This document shows positions 1 through 11,178 of a DNA stretch of 64,000 nt, piece after piece; within the stretch, counting starts at the first letter, position 1, and the number at the start of each line of letters is the position of its first letter. The stretch spans positions 13,325,388-13,389,387 of the forward strand of contig OZ035962.1 of the NCBI GenBank assembly GCA_964034945.1, in the 5' to 3' direction. The position numbers and the translations under genes were made by a program. This DNA is from Chrysopilus asiliformis (Eukaryota > Arthropoda > Insecta > Diptera > Rhagionidae). Under the pieces are notes generated by a model. The model searched no databases and was not told the DNA's origin. It worked only from the letters and a program-made list of their open reading frames with translations.

Positions 1-1150
1 TTACAAATTTGCATTAAAAAAAACACGAGGATTTTATCAGCATTGCAAATATTGCGATATTCAGTGAAGACTAAAATGTCAGAAGACTTTTCTCACATCG
101 TTGCTGACGGAAATTGTACAGAAATTTGATCCAATCAAGATGCCCTGAGACGTTTCGACCATTTTTAGATGAACTTATGCGCTGCACATCTCATAGGTGC
201 ATCTTGTTTTTTTTTTTTTAAATACTGGGTAATATAAAAAATGATTTTTTCCACCAAATTTCGATAACGGTAAAAGATATCGAATTATTGTAAGTTAAAA
301 ATGCAGACGATTTTGTCTTTAATTTTCTCTTAACGTTCTTTTTCGGAAAACCGTTGGTTTACAAGCAATTCAAAAAAATCTATGTTTTTAAAATTTTTTT
401 AATGAAAATATCTCAATAACGGTAAAACAAAGCCGATAAAACTGAAAAACAAAACTGTGGCAAATATTATTCTCTTCATTTCATACATTGAACCACCGAA
501 AACCCCTCAGTTTCTGAGAGAATCGCAAAAACTGATGTTTTTTTTAAATAACCGCATATCTCGATAACGGCTTCAGATATCCAGTTCTAGTATAAGACAA
601 AAATCTAGGAAATTTTCTTGTCTCCAACTTTGGTCCTACATAAGACTACAGAAAAAGGTGTACTTTAGGAGTAAATTGCGAAAAGCGAAATTTTGATTCT
701 TAAAAAGCAGCAATTTTGGATACTTCACGTTAACGGATTCCCATGAAAAGTTGGTAGGATCGTGCCATTTCGGAACCAAACATCTCTGTAAAATTTCAAG
801 GCTCTAGTACCATAAGTTTTTGAGAAATTTTATACACAAACTGACAGACAGAAAGGCATTTTTTTAATATGACTCCAATCGATTCGGGAAATGTTTTTTT
901 TTTTTTTTTTTTTTTTTTTTTGGAAAATTAATGGCACATTCGATTGACTTGCTCTTTTGGCTAGAAAATTGCTCGCTCTAGATTTTAAATCGAATAGAAA
1001 ATTTTGACAAATTATTTCTAACGAAATTGTATTGAATAAAGTACTAAACGATTCCACAGTAGAGCATGATCCGAATCTGTGATTCCAATTCGTCATAAGA
1101 GGTCGAAATTTTTTATCAATACATTTTATTACACTGTGTATAAGAAAAGA
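1..1150 (+). repeat. AB-superfamily element, subtype B, unexpanded copy
   Basis: The body repeats phrases such as tctcgataacgg and gttaacggatt that recur in the same order at 19041-19835 and 22508-25826. At 839-858 the site that carries the 2.5-kb octamer array in the copy at 22508-25826 holds only ACTGACAGACAGA, so this copy is unexpanded. A poly-T run follows at about 893-920. About 150 bp of unrelated DNA (about 951-1097) then interrupts the element before the family tail resumes (gaggtcgaaatt, 1099 on). The 5' start is beyond the window or decayed. Confidence 0.7.
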
Positions 1151-1153
1151 ATA

Positions 1154-1207
1154 ATTTTTTTATAGCCAGAGTTTAGGGGAAGACCCTTTAATGCCGTAGC
1201 ACAGCTC
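1154..1207 (-). mobile_element. CR1/Jockey-type LINE 3' stub
   Basis: Read on the minus strand, about 50 bp match the last codons, stop and 3' UTR of the LINE fragment ending at 31977: both contain gcattaaagggtcttcccc, then ctctggct, then an A run. The copy is severely 5'-truncated, as is usual for target-primed reverse transcription. It directly abuts the tail of the repeat at 1-1150. Confidence 0.7.
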
Positions 1208-1210
1208 AGT

Positions 1211-3770
1211 CACCAATTTTAGTATCGAAGTCTCAACAATCGATTGACAATGCAGAGAAAAAGTTAATTAATAATGATTGGAATTAAATTTGAATACGAT
1301 TTCGTTAGCAAGTTTTTATGATTTAAATATGCAAATTAAACCCAATTTGTTTTGTTACGTTTTTGTTTATTGTTTGTGTTAAATTTGTCATCTCGGCGTA
1401 TTTTCTTATCGCACGAAAGACAGACCCCAACACATCGGGATCACCCACGAGAAATAGAGGAAAATTGGCACTGAATAAAAATGCGGAATGGAAGGGGGGT
1501 TGCAAAGGGGGATAATTCCGATGAATGCATTGCAAATAGGTTAAAGTAGGTAGGCGGGCAGGTGGCATTTCATTTTCTTCAGCCCCCCAAAGAAAAGTAT
1601 GCACCCAGAATACGCAAATGCCTTTCAGCAAACGTAAAGCATGCGACTCTTCTATAGTAGCGTAATAAATCGATATAAAATTGGAAATTTCATATTTCTT
1701 ACCTCATCGTCGACGGAAAAGTCGTACGTCTGCGAATCGAGCGTTTTAACTTTCAAGCATATAACCATCTTCTGTCCCCTTGTCTACCTGAGGATGAACC
1801 TAAAAATACAACGAAAAATCGTAAAGCCAAGGGTTAAAAATAAAAGCGCACGAACGGAAAATCGATTAATTCGAATTTAGATGAAAATTTCAATCTATTT
1901 GGTTTTTTCGTGACGAAGGCTTTTGCAGCGGAAAATCAATTTGCTTGGTGGCTGACTTGGAATGGATTGAGCTCTGCGTTGGGAATTTATAACGGGGCGA
2001 GACCAACAAAAAAACTTCGAGAAAGACTTCCACATAACCTCAATATTGAGAACAAATGGAATTTTCACTGGGACTTTCTCCATCATCTTCTCTATCCAAC
2101 CCGCAAATCGATCCGCTGCACTTGCATAACGAATTAATGATTCACCGCATCGATATTTTGCAATATTCACCTTTTCACTTCACTGCGTTTTACACGGGAA
2201 AATTTGAAAAATCTATGGCGTCTGAAAACTTCTCATCCCAACCCCCGCCGCACTGAGAATCTGAAATGCTTGCCGAAACTCGCACACGATAGCGAATCAA
2301 ACGAGACTTTGTTTAATTTTGCGAAATAATTAATTCTCTATCGAATTGCACGATCTAGAATTCCCGTGGCAAAATGAAACGATTTTTTTTCACTGCAAAA
2401 ATTCCTGACCGGGCGACGTAAAACTGTCAAAAGCACTTAATGGAAATGGATGAACCAAAATGGAAATTTTTGAGGTTTGCTGGAATGAAATTGAAATTTT
2501 ATTGACAAATACTAGAGTGTCTGGCAGTGTAGGCCAAGTGGTAAAGTACCTGGCCAGAAATCCAGCTTCACACTTTTCAGCTTTGCCCATCTTCAATCGG
2601 GCAGATCCATGCCCTCGCGTTCATATTTTTCTTCTTTGCATTTATGCACGTATTTTCAATATGTGTGTGTCATCTAGGAAAATTTTTCTCATTCACAAAT
2701 GAACTGTTGAAAGGGAAACATCAAGAAATGGACAGAAAGAAGTGTGATGGCGCAATAGCCCTATGTACATTAGGGATACTATAATCTAAAGAGTGGACAT
2801 CAGCCCTTAACTGAGTCTATTAACTCAAATTAGAACAGTCTATTAGGCCCGTTAGAACAGTTTTTTCTCCAGATTATAACAGTCTGCAAATAATATTTCA
2901 ATTTATTACTTTCCAAATTTTTTTTGTACATAAGACATGAGTTTTTTTTCACTTATATTAACGATTTATGCATTTTTATTTAGGAATTTTAATAAAATAT
3001 AATTTAAAACTGCTGGGTATAGACGCCTTTATTTAGATACGAGTGTCACCATCCTTTTCGGGCCAGAAAAATGAACAACAAAAAAATTTACTTGATACAG
3101 ACGTACACAGAAACTAACTTGATGATGATTGTGTGAGTTTGTAGTTGTAGGAAAATTGTATTCTTAGTTGGAGGAATATAAGGTTTTAGAAGGATTTTAA
3201 CCTGATTTTAGGGGTAAAATTTTGCTATGGTTGGTAGCCTAGTTGGTATGCTGTCATTACGCGAGTTTTTTTCGATGCTTAATTTTTAAAGAATTAAATT
3301 TTAAAGTTTTTCGCGATCATTTTCATTTTACATGTCCGAATATAAACTATGTAGGTTATAGGCTCTCTACTATCGAAGTTCGCACATTAAATACCACAGG
3401 AACTCACCTTTTAAGGTTGAGTCTTGCCTCGGCTATAATTGAACTTCCAAATATGCGGCCGGCGCTAGTATCAACTGTCAGATTTGAATTTGTTTTGAAT
3501 GGTTTTTTTTAAACTGGTTGGTTGATACGAAGAATCGTCAGAGAAATTAAATTACTGTAATAGAATTTTGGTTTTAAGAAACACCGAATAATAGCACTGG
3601 CGAATGACGGTCTAAAAGCGCAACGCTTTTGGTAAACTTTTCGATAAAGAAATTTTTTTTCGCTACATTACTGGCTACAAACAAATTAATACTCTCTTGA
3701 TTATACTGGATTGTAAGCTAAGAATAGTGGTAACCTGTAATATTTTTTTTAATATCAATTTCTGCTTTAG
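1211..3770. other. Intergenic region upstream of Ndc80
   Basis: Mostly unique-looking AT-rich DNA with no reading frame I would call a gene. It holds a GC-richer patch at about 1430-1620 and two tRNA-like stretches (2528-2590 and about 3228-3262). A pyrimidine-rich run ending in ctttag at 3770, six bases before the Ndc80 start codon, could be the 3' splice site of a 5' UTR intron, but I cannot locate the matching donor. Confidence 0.5.
2528..2590 (+). other. tRNA-like SINE head (candidate)
   Basis: The stretch gtaggccaagtggtaaagta resembles a tRNA D-arm/A box, followed by an anticodon-arm-like ctgg...ccag. No good B box (GGTTCGANNCC) follows, so it is not a functional tRNA gene. A tRNA-derived SINE relic is the best guess. 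A similar A-box-like stretch (tagcctagttggta) lies at about 3230. Confidence 0.25.
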
Positions 3771-3775
3771 GAAAA

Positions 3776-5678
3776 ATGTCGGCACTTCGTCCTCGAAGAA
3801 CGGCGGAGCTGGAATTTTCTAACACAAAACAAAGGTCAGTTAAAATATTTGTTTGCCAAATTTACCAAACTTATGTGAGTGATATTCACACATTTCAGGA
3901 CCAGTCGCATTGCGGTGCGATGCCCTTCTACCAGAGAAAGATCCTTGGATCGGGTTTCGTCGGCAGATCGGTGCAACAGCGCCGCTTTTCTCATGTCCAC
4001 GGCGAAGAGGAAGCGCAGCAACAGTGCGACTCCCCTGCGAACGCCCACCAGACCGATCCCCTTCCACAGCGCAATCACGATGACGGGGGAGAAGGAACGA
4101 GCGCCGGTGGAGGACAAGAAATGGGTATCCGCCCAGGTGAATAAAATCATGGACTACTTGAGGACGATTGAGTCAACGTTGGGCAAGGATTTCTTTCAAA
4201 AAGGCGGACTGAAATCCATGTCAACCAAGCAATTTATCTTGATTGTCAACCATTTAATAAAAAACATCGCTGGCACTCGACTCTCCATTGGAGCGAACTA
4301 TGTGGACGACATTATGAAGGCTCTGTCGATGCTGGGGTATCCATACAGCATAAATAAGTCTTCGCTGAAGACGCCTTGCGCTCCGCATTCTTACAACAAC
4401 ATAATTGTATTGCTTGGGTGGTTGGTGTCGTTTGTATATCAGCCAGAAGATGTCGAAAACTTCGAGGTTGAAAGGTTGATGAAAGACGATAGCTTTCCGG
4501 ACATCGAATTCAGTCATACGTTCATGTCTTGCCTCAAGGAAGGATTCGCACTGTGGAACAACAACAATGAAAAAGAGTTTGAAGAAATGAAGAAAGATCT
4601 GATCGATTCATATACTGCCAAACGCACCGATCTGCCGAACTTTGAGGCGGTTGAGCAAGATATCAGCGTTTTGTGCGCGGATCTCGACAATATGATGGAC
4701 AACAAGGTTGTGATTAAGCGAGAGGATGAGTTCTTAAAGTTAGATGAGGAGGTCAAAAATAAGCGAAAGATTCTGACTCAGCAAGAGGAGCTCTGCAAGA
4801 CATACGAGAGTAAACATGAAGAGCTAAAGGAGGTGGCCAAAAGCAAAATGAACGCGATTGCGGTGCGTCAGGAACGCATCGATGCTATTGAAGAGACAAT
4901 CGAGGCCCAGATGCTGTCTATTGAGGATCGTGATGATTTAATCAGTCAAGTTCGCTATCTGAGGCAAGTTTTTGACTCGAAACAGCAAAGCATCGTTGAG
5001 TCGCAGAATATGGGCTCCACAAATCAGATAACTTGGTCACGGCTCTTAAAAAAGAAGATCGATCTGATAGCCAAATTTAACAGTAATATCTACAGGATTT
5101 TCACGGAGGTCGGGGAGTACAAAGACGCCGATGTCGAAGAGTTTTTAATCGATCCGGCTATTGGAAATGATTTGGAGGAGCATATCCTAAGAATCATTCC
5201 ACTGCTTGAACATATCAAACAGGATAATTCTGAACAATTAAAGCAGGGCGTGAAGATCTCCAGCGAACTAGAGAATCAATTGAAGGAAGCAATCCTAGAA
5301 CACGATATTCTCAAAACAAGGTTGGATCAGATGGTGAAGAGATGCGAAGAAATTGAAAAGCAATTGCAAGACTGGGACGTAACAATTTTCGAGAAACATA
5401 AGGCGACCTTAGAGGAAGAAAATACATTGGAGTCACAGCTAAAAGAGCATCTATTTACCAACCAGCAGCTGCGCAAAACGTTGGAACGGTCTTCGAAAGA
5501 GTTGGACAGTCTGAGCGAGAAGAATAAGTTATTATTTAATGAAATAAAAGTTAAAGGTACGGTCATATTGGATTTAAAAGAGAAAAGGGTGAATAAAATG
5601 GAAGAAGATGTCAATGATTTCGCGAAAACTATGGATCAGATCAATCTCAAGCTCAAAGATTATTTGCCCTCGGAATAA
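3776..5678 (+). CDS. Ndc80: Kinetochore protein NDC80 (HEC1 homologue)
   Basis: NDC80 is the microtubule-binding subunit of the outer-kinetochore Ndc80 complex (partners Nuf2, Spc24, Spc25) and is needed for chromosome segregation. Two coding exons, 3776-3834 and 3899-5678, are split by a 64-bp GT-AG intron and give 612 aa, near the roughly 640 aa of human HEC1. Residues 1-90 are a basic Ser/Thr/Arg-rich tail of the kind phosphorylated by Aurora B. A calponin-homology domain spans about 93-205, with the family signature LGYPY (165-169), then KSSL, APHSY and LGWLV. Heptad-like coiled coil covers about 240-390 and 455-612. The region between (about 410-450) may be the NDC80 loop. The start has A at -3 and gives the basic tail. 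The GTG-started frame from 3879 lies within the intron and is not used. Identification rests on the CH signature and overall layout; no alignment was run. Confidence 0.93.
3835..3898 (+). other. Ndc80: Ndc80 intron 1 (64 bp)
   Basis: The donor is AAAG|GTCAGT at 3834/3835 and the acceptor CATTTCAG|GA at 3898/3899. Splicing moves the first frame into the second through a split AG|G arginine codon (residue 20). The short length is typical of dipteran introns. Without splicing the first frame runs out of the NDC80 sequence. Confidence 0.85.
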
Positions 5679-5679
5679 A
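5674..5679 (+). promoter_or_regulatory. Poly(A) signals of Ndc80
   Basis: AATAAA at 5674-5679 overlaps the TAA stop codon (5676-5678). A second AATAAA lies at 5780-5785, about 100 nt downstream. The second is the more usual distance from the stop; use of the first would give an almost absent 3' UTR. Confidence 0.5.
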
Positions 5680-5862
5680 ATTCCAAGTGGTTAAGAATAG
5701 TTATCTTGAAAGAATTTTTGACAAAGGGTTTTTTTTTTATTTGAAAAATCTTTTTAGTTATCTTTATATTAATATCCGTAATAAATAACATGAATTTGTT
5801 GGTACAGAGTATTTTTTTTTTTTTGAACCCGTGACTCGGCGTCCACATCGTGCTCAGCATCC

Positions 5863-5935
5863 GGCCTCGGTGACTATTCGGCCTTTGGCCTCGGTGACTA
5901 TTCGGCCTTTGGCCTCGGTGACTATTCGGCCCTTG
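5863..5935. repeat. 24-bp tandem repeat, about 3 copies
   Basis: The unit ggcctcggtgactattcggc plus cttt occurs at 5863-5886, 5887-5910 and 5911-5934, nearly identical. Each unit begins and nearly ends with GGCC, so it can form a small stem-loop. It sits at the border between the Ndc80 3' flank and the repeat at 5936-6631. Confidence 0.8.
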
Positions 5936-6631
5936 GCATTGGAACATTCAGTAGTTTAGGAGATAGTAGGAGAGTGGTTCAAGGGGTGGCGAGGGGGTAA
6001 ATTTTAGTGGGCGAAAAATTTCCTATGGGGCTGACCTCCCTAACGAAAATTGAAATTACTCTTGAATTGCAGGAGAGGGATTTTAAGAGTGGGGAGCGAG
6101 TAGATTTTAGTTAGCAACATTTTCTTTGAGGGAGAACGTCTGTAATGAAGAAACCTGTATAAAAAATCCATTCAAAAGTTTATTAAATAGCAGGAGAGGG
6201 GGTTTTCGGAAACTGGGTGGGTTTAGATTTAGTTGGTAAATATTTTGCCTGATGAATGACCTGCCCGATAGTGAATACCGCATCAAAATCCAATCAGTAG
6301 TTTAGGAAACAGCAGAAGAGGTCAGAGGGGAGAAGAATATTTGTCAACCGCAAAGCTAAATAATAATTTCAGAGTATATAGTACCCCTGTATTCGGTTCA
6401 GTGGTTTACGCGTTTTTCTTTTAAATAACTTAAAAACATGTTTGTGGTGGGGATAAATGATTGTGGGCGAAAAACGGGGGACTGTAGCAAAATAATACAT
6501 ATCCTTTAACCTGACCAGAGGTCTAAGCAATGTATAGGAAAAAACCGCATCAAAAGCTGTCCAGTGGTTTTCGAGCTAAGTTGGGACATACAGAGTGACA
6601 GACAGACGTTGCCTTTTATATATTGTAGAGA
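5936..6631 (-). repeat. Family E element, Helitron-like 5' end
   Basis: The body consists of degenerate units around 'gcaggagaggg ... catcaaaa ... cagtagtttaggag'. The right end reads, on the minus strand, A|TCTCTACAATATATAAAAGG followed shortly by GTCTGTCTGTC. This resembles the 5' end of the family D Helitron-like elements, including the A|T insertion context at 6631/6632. I could not place a CTRR 3' end. Related sequence recurs at 43310-43440. Confidence 0.5.
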
Positions 6632-8299
6632 TATGATTCTCACAAAGAGTATAAAAATCGCAAAAAAATCGAAAAATTAAAACGTCGGAAAGAAATTTAA
6701 CGCTACGATAAAAATTAAAAGAAAAATTTAGACCTTATAAAATGAATTCTTTTCCTTACTACCAAGCGTCAGAGTAGATTGTCTGCTAGAGAGCATAGCA
6801 TAGGGCAGAGTCGAAAAGTATTATTTAACAATAAATATTACTAATATTACATTTTCAACAGTTTATGTTCCTATCTGCCTTTTTTTTGACTAAGTTCTAT
6901 CTATCTATGGTGTCTACCCTGACACTTTGCCACTGCTTTCTACCTTCTGAATCTTTAAAAGATTTAAAAAATACTTGCGGCAAATAAAAAAAAGACGAGT
7001 ATCTCAACATTTTAAAAAAATTATGATTTTTATGTAATTGTATTTCGTGTATAGACAATCAAAAAGGAATAAAATTTAAATTTTTGAATACGGAATTCTC
7101 TGTCCACATTTTATACAGCAATAATTTAACCATTTCAGATCTTTTCAGGTTAGTCTTTCAAAGACTATACATGAGAAATGACAAAAAGAAATCTTTAATT
7201 ACAGCAGGTTTTACACGAACGCCGCGACGCCTATGACGATGTATTGAAATTGTGCTAAAGAAATGTATTTTCCCAAGTGTCCAGCGTGTTTAACACGAAA
7301 AGCTTTCTCTCGGTTATTACGGTATAGTAAAAGAGGAAAAAATTGTGATAAATACAGAAAAAAGGGGGTGCGAAATGATTCGAATCCACTTTGTATGCAA
7401 ATGAGGTGCTAAAAGGGGTGTTTCACCCCACCGATCTCTTTGTCAAACATTTATTTGAGCTACTGTTACAAGAGAGGCGGGGGCGTTTCGGCGTTATTAT
7501 ATGAAAGAAGGGGTGGACAAAACGGTTATTCGATTTAAAATAAGGAAAAGTACTTACTTTAACCAAACGGTTACTAATAGTAAGGTATGTCCATTATACA
7601 AATCAGGGACGTAAAGATGAGGAAAACGCCACACTTTCATGGGTGCTATATTCAGAAGCAAAGAGTATTGAAGAACATGAAAAAAATAAAGCAAAAAAAA
7701 AAAAGAAACGTTGAAGGAAAAGAAAAAGTAAATGGACGAAAATTAATCTCCTGGAATAGGAGAATTCTCTGTTGTGCTACAAGTGAAGCAAATGTAAGAA
7801 AAAAGTCTGTTCGAGGTTCATTCGAGGGCTGTAATTTATTTAAGTCCTTCGGTGTTTTCATTTAATAACGGATATTTAATCCTTGTTCGTCCTTTCGGTC
7901 TTTGCATGCCTTCCAGTAAGCGGAAATTGAACAATTTTTCTACTTTATACTTTTCTTAAACGTTATTAACGTGAGCCTAATATTTTTATAGCATGCTTTC
8001 AGTCTTTTGTTAGAATTTTTCTCCTATCAAGATCCCTTTTTTTCATCCACTTAATAAAATTATTATGTAATATTTCTTGCAAAAGTTAACGTTAAATGAT
8101 TTTTGTCCTTGTAAATGATAAGTAAAATACAAACAATTCAATTTGTAAAACCGTTTTTTACCGGCTTTCAATTTTGCAAAGGACAATTTTAAGATTTATT
8201 GCCATGCCATAAATTGTTGTTGAAAGACTTTTGAATTATTTTCATTTTAAATACTAATCTATAAATTTTTTAATACGAATATCGTGAATATTACATTTG
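6632..8299. other. Unassigned AT-rich DNA
   Basis: I see no gene, splice-supported exon or recognised repeat. The frames at 7587-7865 and 7652-7861 overlap each other on opposite strands and look like chance openings. Confidence 0.4.
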
Positions 8300-8302
8300 T
8301 GT

Positions 8303-9304
8303 TACTCTCAGAGAAAAATTGGTCAAATGGATAAAATCATTGTTAAATCAACGAAATTTTTGTCCTATATCCCAATTGACGAAATTGGTTGGAAAACCAA
8401 TTGGATTTCCAATCATCTTGTACCAAGTACCGAAGGTACGATTTATGGAATTTTGACTGGAAATCCAAGATTTTTTCCTGTGAAAATGGTCCTTTTTCAT
8501 AAGGTCCATAATTCCAAATGTCCCCACAAATATTCTTAAACTTTATAAAGGAAAATTGCGTGGTACATTTGGACACGGTACAAAAATTCCAACATTGGTC
8601 AATTGGGATCGGCCAATAAAATAATTTTGTTAAATTAACAAACGGAAATTAATTCCTCGGTAAATGAATTTGATCATAGCGATAAAACCATTGTTAAATT
8701 AACCAAATTTTTATTAAAATCACATAAAAATTGTCAATTGGAATAAATATTTTTGGAAAGAAATCTTTGTTCAATAAAAAAAATGTTTTTTTTTACAAAA
8801 ATTAAAATTTGTTAAATCAATAAAACAATTATGACATTAACAGTGCCTAATTTATCAAAATGACAAAAAATGGTTGTACATTGAAACCACGATACCGTAT
8901 ACCCTCAGTACTGTATACCCCTCAATAGTGTATACCCCACAGAGAAAGTGTCAGGGGAAGGCAATGGGGACGAAACAGCAGAAAATTCTTAAGCAACAAA
9001 CAATAACTTCTTACTTCGCTAAATAACTTTGTAAATTAAATGTATAAATGAGTAAAACATTAAAAAATGTATTCTCTGTTTTTTATAATTAAAACCATTA
9101 CAATATTTTCTTCTCTTATAATACCCCTCGATACTGTATACTACCCCGGTTTGATATCGGTATACACTATTGAGGTTTCAAAGTATTTACAAATTTTTGT
9201 TTTTTAAATTCTTTTATCAATTTAACAAAAAAAAAATTGTTGAGATTCAACAAAACGAATTTTGTCAATAGGAATGAGATATTTGTCATTAATTTTTTGA
9301 GTGT
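8303..9304. repeat. Possible inverted-repeat element with CACTCA-like ends
   Basis: The left end (actctcagagaaaaattgg) and the right end (aattttttgagtgt, inverted) are imperfect inverted copies, and both are followed inward by 'attgttaaatcaacgaaattttgtc'-like text. The ends resemble those of the MITEs at 17461, 46424 and 48265. Divergence makes the boundaries uncertain. Confidence 0.35.
8881..9181. repeat. Nested MITE with GTATACC-rich inverted ends
   Basis: The left end starts ttgaaacc and contains several gtatacc motifs. The right end is the inverse (ggtatacactattgaggttt). The arms are inverted relative to each other across a unique centre of about 180 bp. It sits inside the repeat at 8303-9304. 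Confidence 0.45.
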
Positions 9305-9864
9305 AGATTTTTTAAAAGATCACTTCAGTTTTTAAAGGTTTTTTTTATTGTTTTTTGAAGGTTTTCTTTAATATAAAGGCAAAACAATATTTCATTATTT
9401 CAGCAGTTATACATTTTTACTTTCCTCTTCTATAGAGGGAAAGTATTGTATTTATGACGAAGACCGATTCGAGAACGGGGACAGACAAAACATTTCTGAT
9501 TAGTACGAAGTGATTCTGATCCGTTTCAGGCAAAATTATGAGGATGTCCGTGCATCTGTCTGTGGGTTTATCTCTATGTCTGTCTGTCTGTCTGTCTGTT
9601 TTACGTATCTTAAATAACTCGAGAACGCGTTGAGCTAGCGACTTGAAATATTTTGTAAATAAGTTTTACGAAAATCATAGTTTTCTATCAACTGTTGGAA
9701 AAGTAACGGTAGGTATACGCGTACCTCCCATACAATTTTTGTGAAAAAATACTGTTTTTTGTTTTTTGAAAATCTCTCGAAAACTATGCACTTTTGTGAA
9801 AAAGTGAATATAACCAAATTTATAGAAAATAAAATTTTCTACATTTTTTGCTTTATCGGTTTTT

Positions 9865-10568
9865 ATACCCGTATGGTGACACCAAGGAGTATATTAACTT
9901 TGCCTTACCGTTTGTAACGCCAAGATCCCGTCATCACACACAAAAATTAATTACACCAGTGTGTTTAGAATGATAAAAACATAACAAAAGCTATAATTGC
10001 CAATCTGGCAATCATTGGAGACCCGTATGGTGATATTCGTATCAAAATTCGAACAGTTATACCAAAATTCCACTTTGAAGTCAAACTTTCCAATAAGATT
10101 TTTTAAAATTTATTCTAATCGGATTTTGATGTATGGGAGTTTTATGTAGAATTATATCCTAAATAACTTTTGTTCTTGGACTTTTTTGATAAGATGCACC
10201 GTTTTTGAGATATTTACAAAAAACGATTTCGTTCGTATGGGGGGTACCCCCCCTAATGGTCCGTTTTTGCCCATTAACGAACTTAGCCTCGCATTTTAGG
10301 AAAAACGGATCTGTGCAAACTTTCAAGTCTCTAGCTCAATCCGTGCGCCCGCAATCCGCGCCACAGACAGACAGACGGACGGACAGACGGACGGACAGAC
10401 AGACAGACGGACGGACAGACAGACAGACGGACGGACATGCAAAATTCAATTTTTTTTATCATTCTAAACACACTGCTGTAATTCATTTTTTTGTGTGATG
10501 ACGGGATCTTGGCGTTACAAACGGTAAGGCAAAGTTAATATACCCTTTGGTTTCACCATACGGGTATA
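9865..10568 (+). mobile_element. Family C non-autonomous element, complete copy
   Basis: Both ends are long inverted repeats of about 75 bp. The left starts TATACCCGTATGGTGA at 9865; the right is its inverse, ending cgggtata at 10568. Both contain the inverted pair aacgccaagatcccgtcat / atgacgggatcttggcgtt. Internally the order is body, cassette tttcaagtctctagctca, GACAGACGGACG tract (10363-10437), right terminus. No transposase is present. It sits inside the subtype A element and is followed directly by an inverted partner. Confidence 0.75.
10363..10437 (+). repeat. GACAGACGGACG tract in family C
   Basis: About 75 bp of GACA/GACG tetramers. On the opposite strand it reads as the same GTCC/GTCT mixture found at 10587-10792. 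Confidence 0.85.
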
Positions 10569-11178
10569 AAAAATTGAATTTTGCATGTCCGTCCGTCTGT
10601 CTGTCCGTCCGTCTGTCTGTCCGTCCGTCTGTCTGTCCGTCTGTCCGTCTGTCCGTCTGTCCGTCTGTCCGTCTGTCCGTCTGTCCGTCTGTCCGTCTGT
10701 CCGTCTGTCCGTCTGTCCGTCTGTCCGTCTGTCCGTCTGTCCGTTTGTCTGTCCGTCTGTCTGTCCGTCTGTCTGTCCGTCTGTCTGTCTGTGGCGCGGA
10801 TTGCGGGCGCACGGATTGAGCTAGAGACTTAAAATTTTGCGCAGATCCGTTTTTCGTAAAATGCGAGGCTAAGTTCGTTAATGGGCAAAAATGGACCATT
10901 AGGGGGGGGGGGGGGGGGGGGTACCCCCCATAGGAACGAAAATGTTTTTCGCGAATATCTCAAAAACGGTGCATCTTATCAAAAAAGTGCAAGAACAAAA
11001 CTTATTTAGGATATAATTCTACATAAAACTCCCATACATCAAAATCCAATTGGAACAAGTTTTAAAAAAATCTTATTGGAAAGTTTGCCTTCAAAGTGCA
11101 ACTCTTCGCCGTTCACTTAAATCACCATACGGGTTTTCAATAATTGCCAGATTGAAAATTATAGCTTTTGTTATGTTT
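10569..11178 (-). mobile_element. Family C, inverted partial copy
   Basis: Text from the cassette (ggattgagctagagactt) through the body (cataaaactcccatacatc) is the reverse complement of 9960-10340. Together with the copy at 9865-10568 it forms a 1.3-kb imperfect inverted duplication. The outer terminus is missing. The GGGGGG of the sister copy has grown to a run of 20 G at 10902-10921. Confidence 0.75.
10587..10792 (+). repeat. Octamer array GTCCGTCT
   Basis: About 206 bp of GTCC/GTCT. The stretch about 10629-10745 has a strict 8-bp period (GTCC GTCT). Because 8 is not a multiple of 3 and the unit lacks stops, all frames stay open; no protein is implied. Confidence 0.95.

Noticed and set aside
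3776..4144. Separate 122-codon gene at the Ndc80 start
   Set aside because: Its first 19 codons are Ndc80 exon 1; beyond 3834 it reads through the intron and then an out-of-frame part of exon 2.
10483..10899. Frames of 75-138 codons with RTDRRTDG or SVCPSVRL repeats
   Set aside because: These are translations of GTCC/GTCT tracts inside family C, open on both strands.
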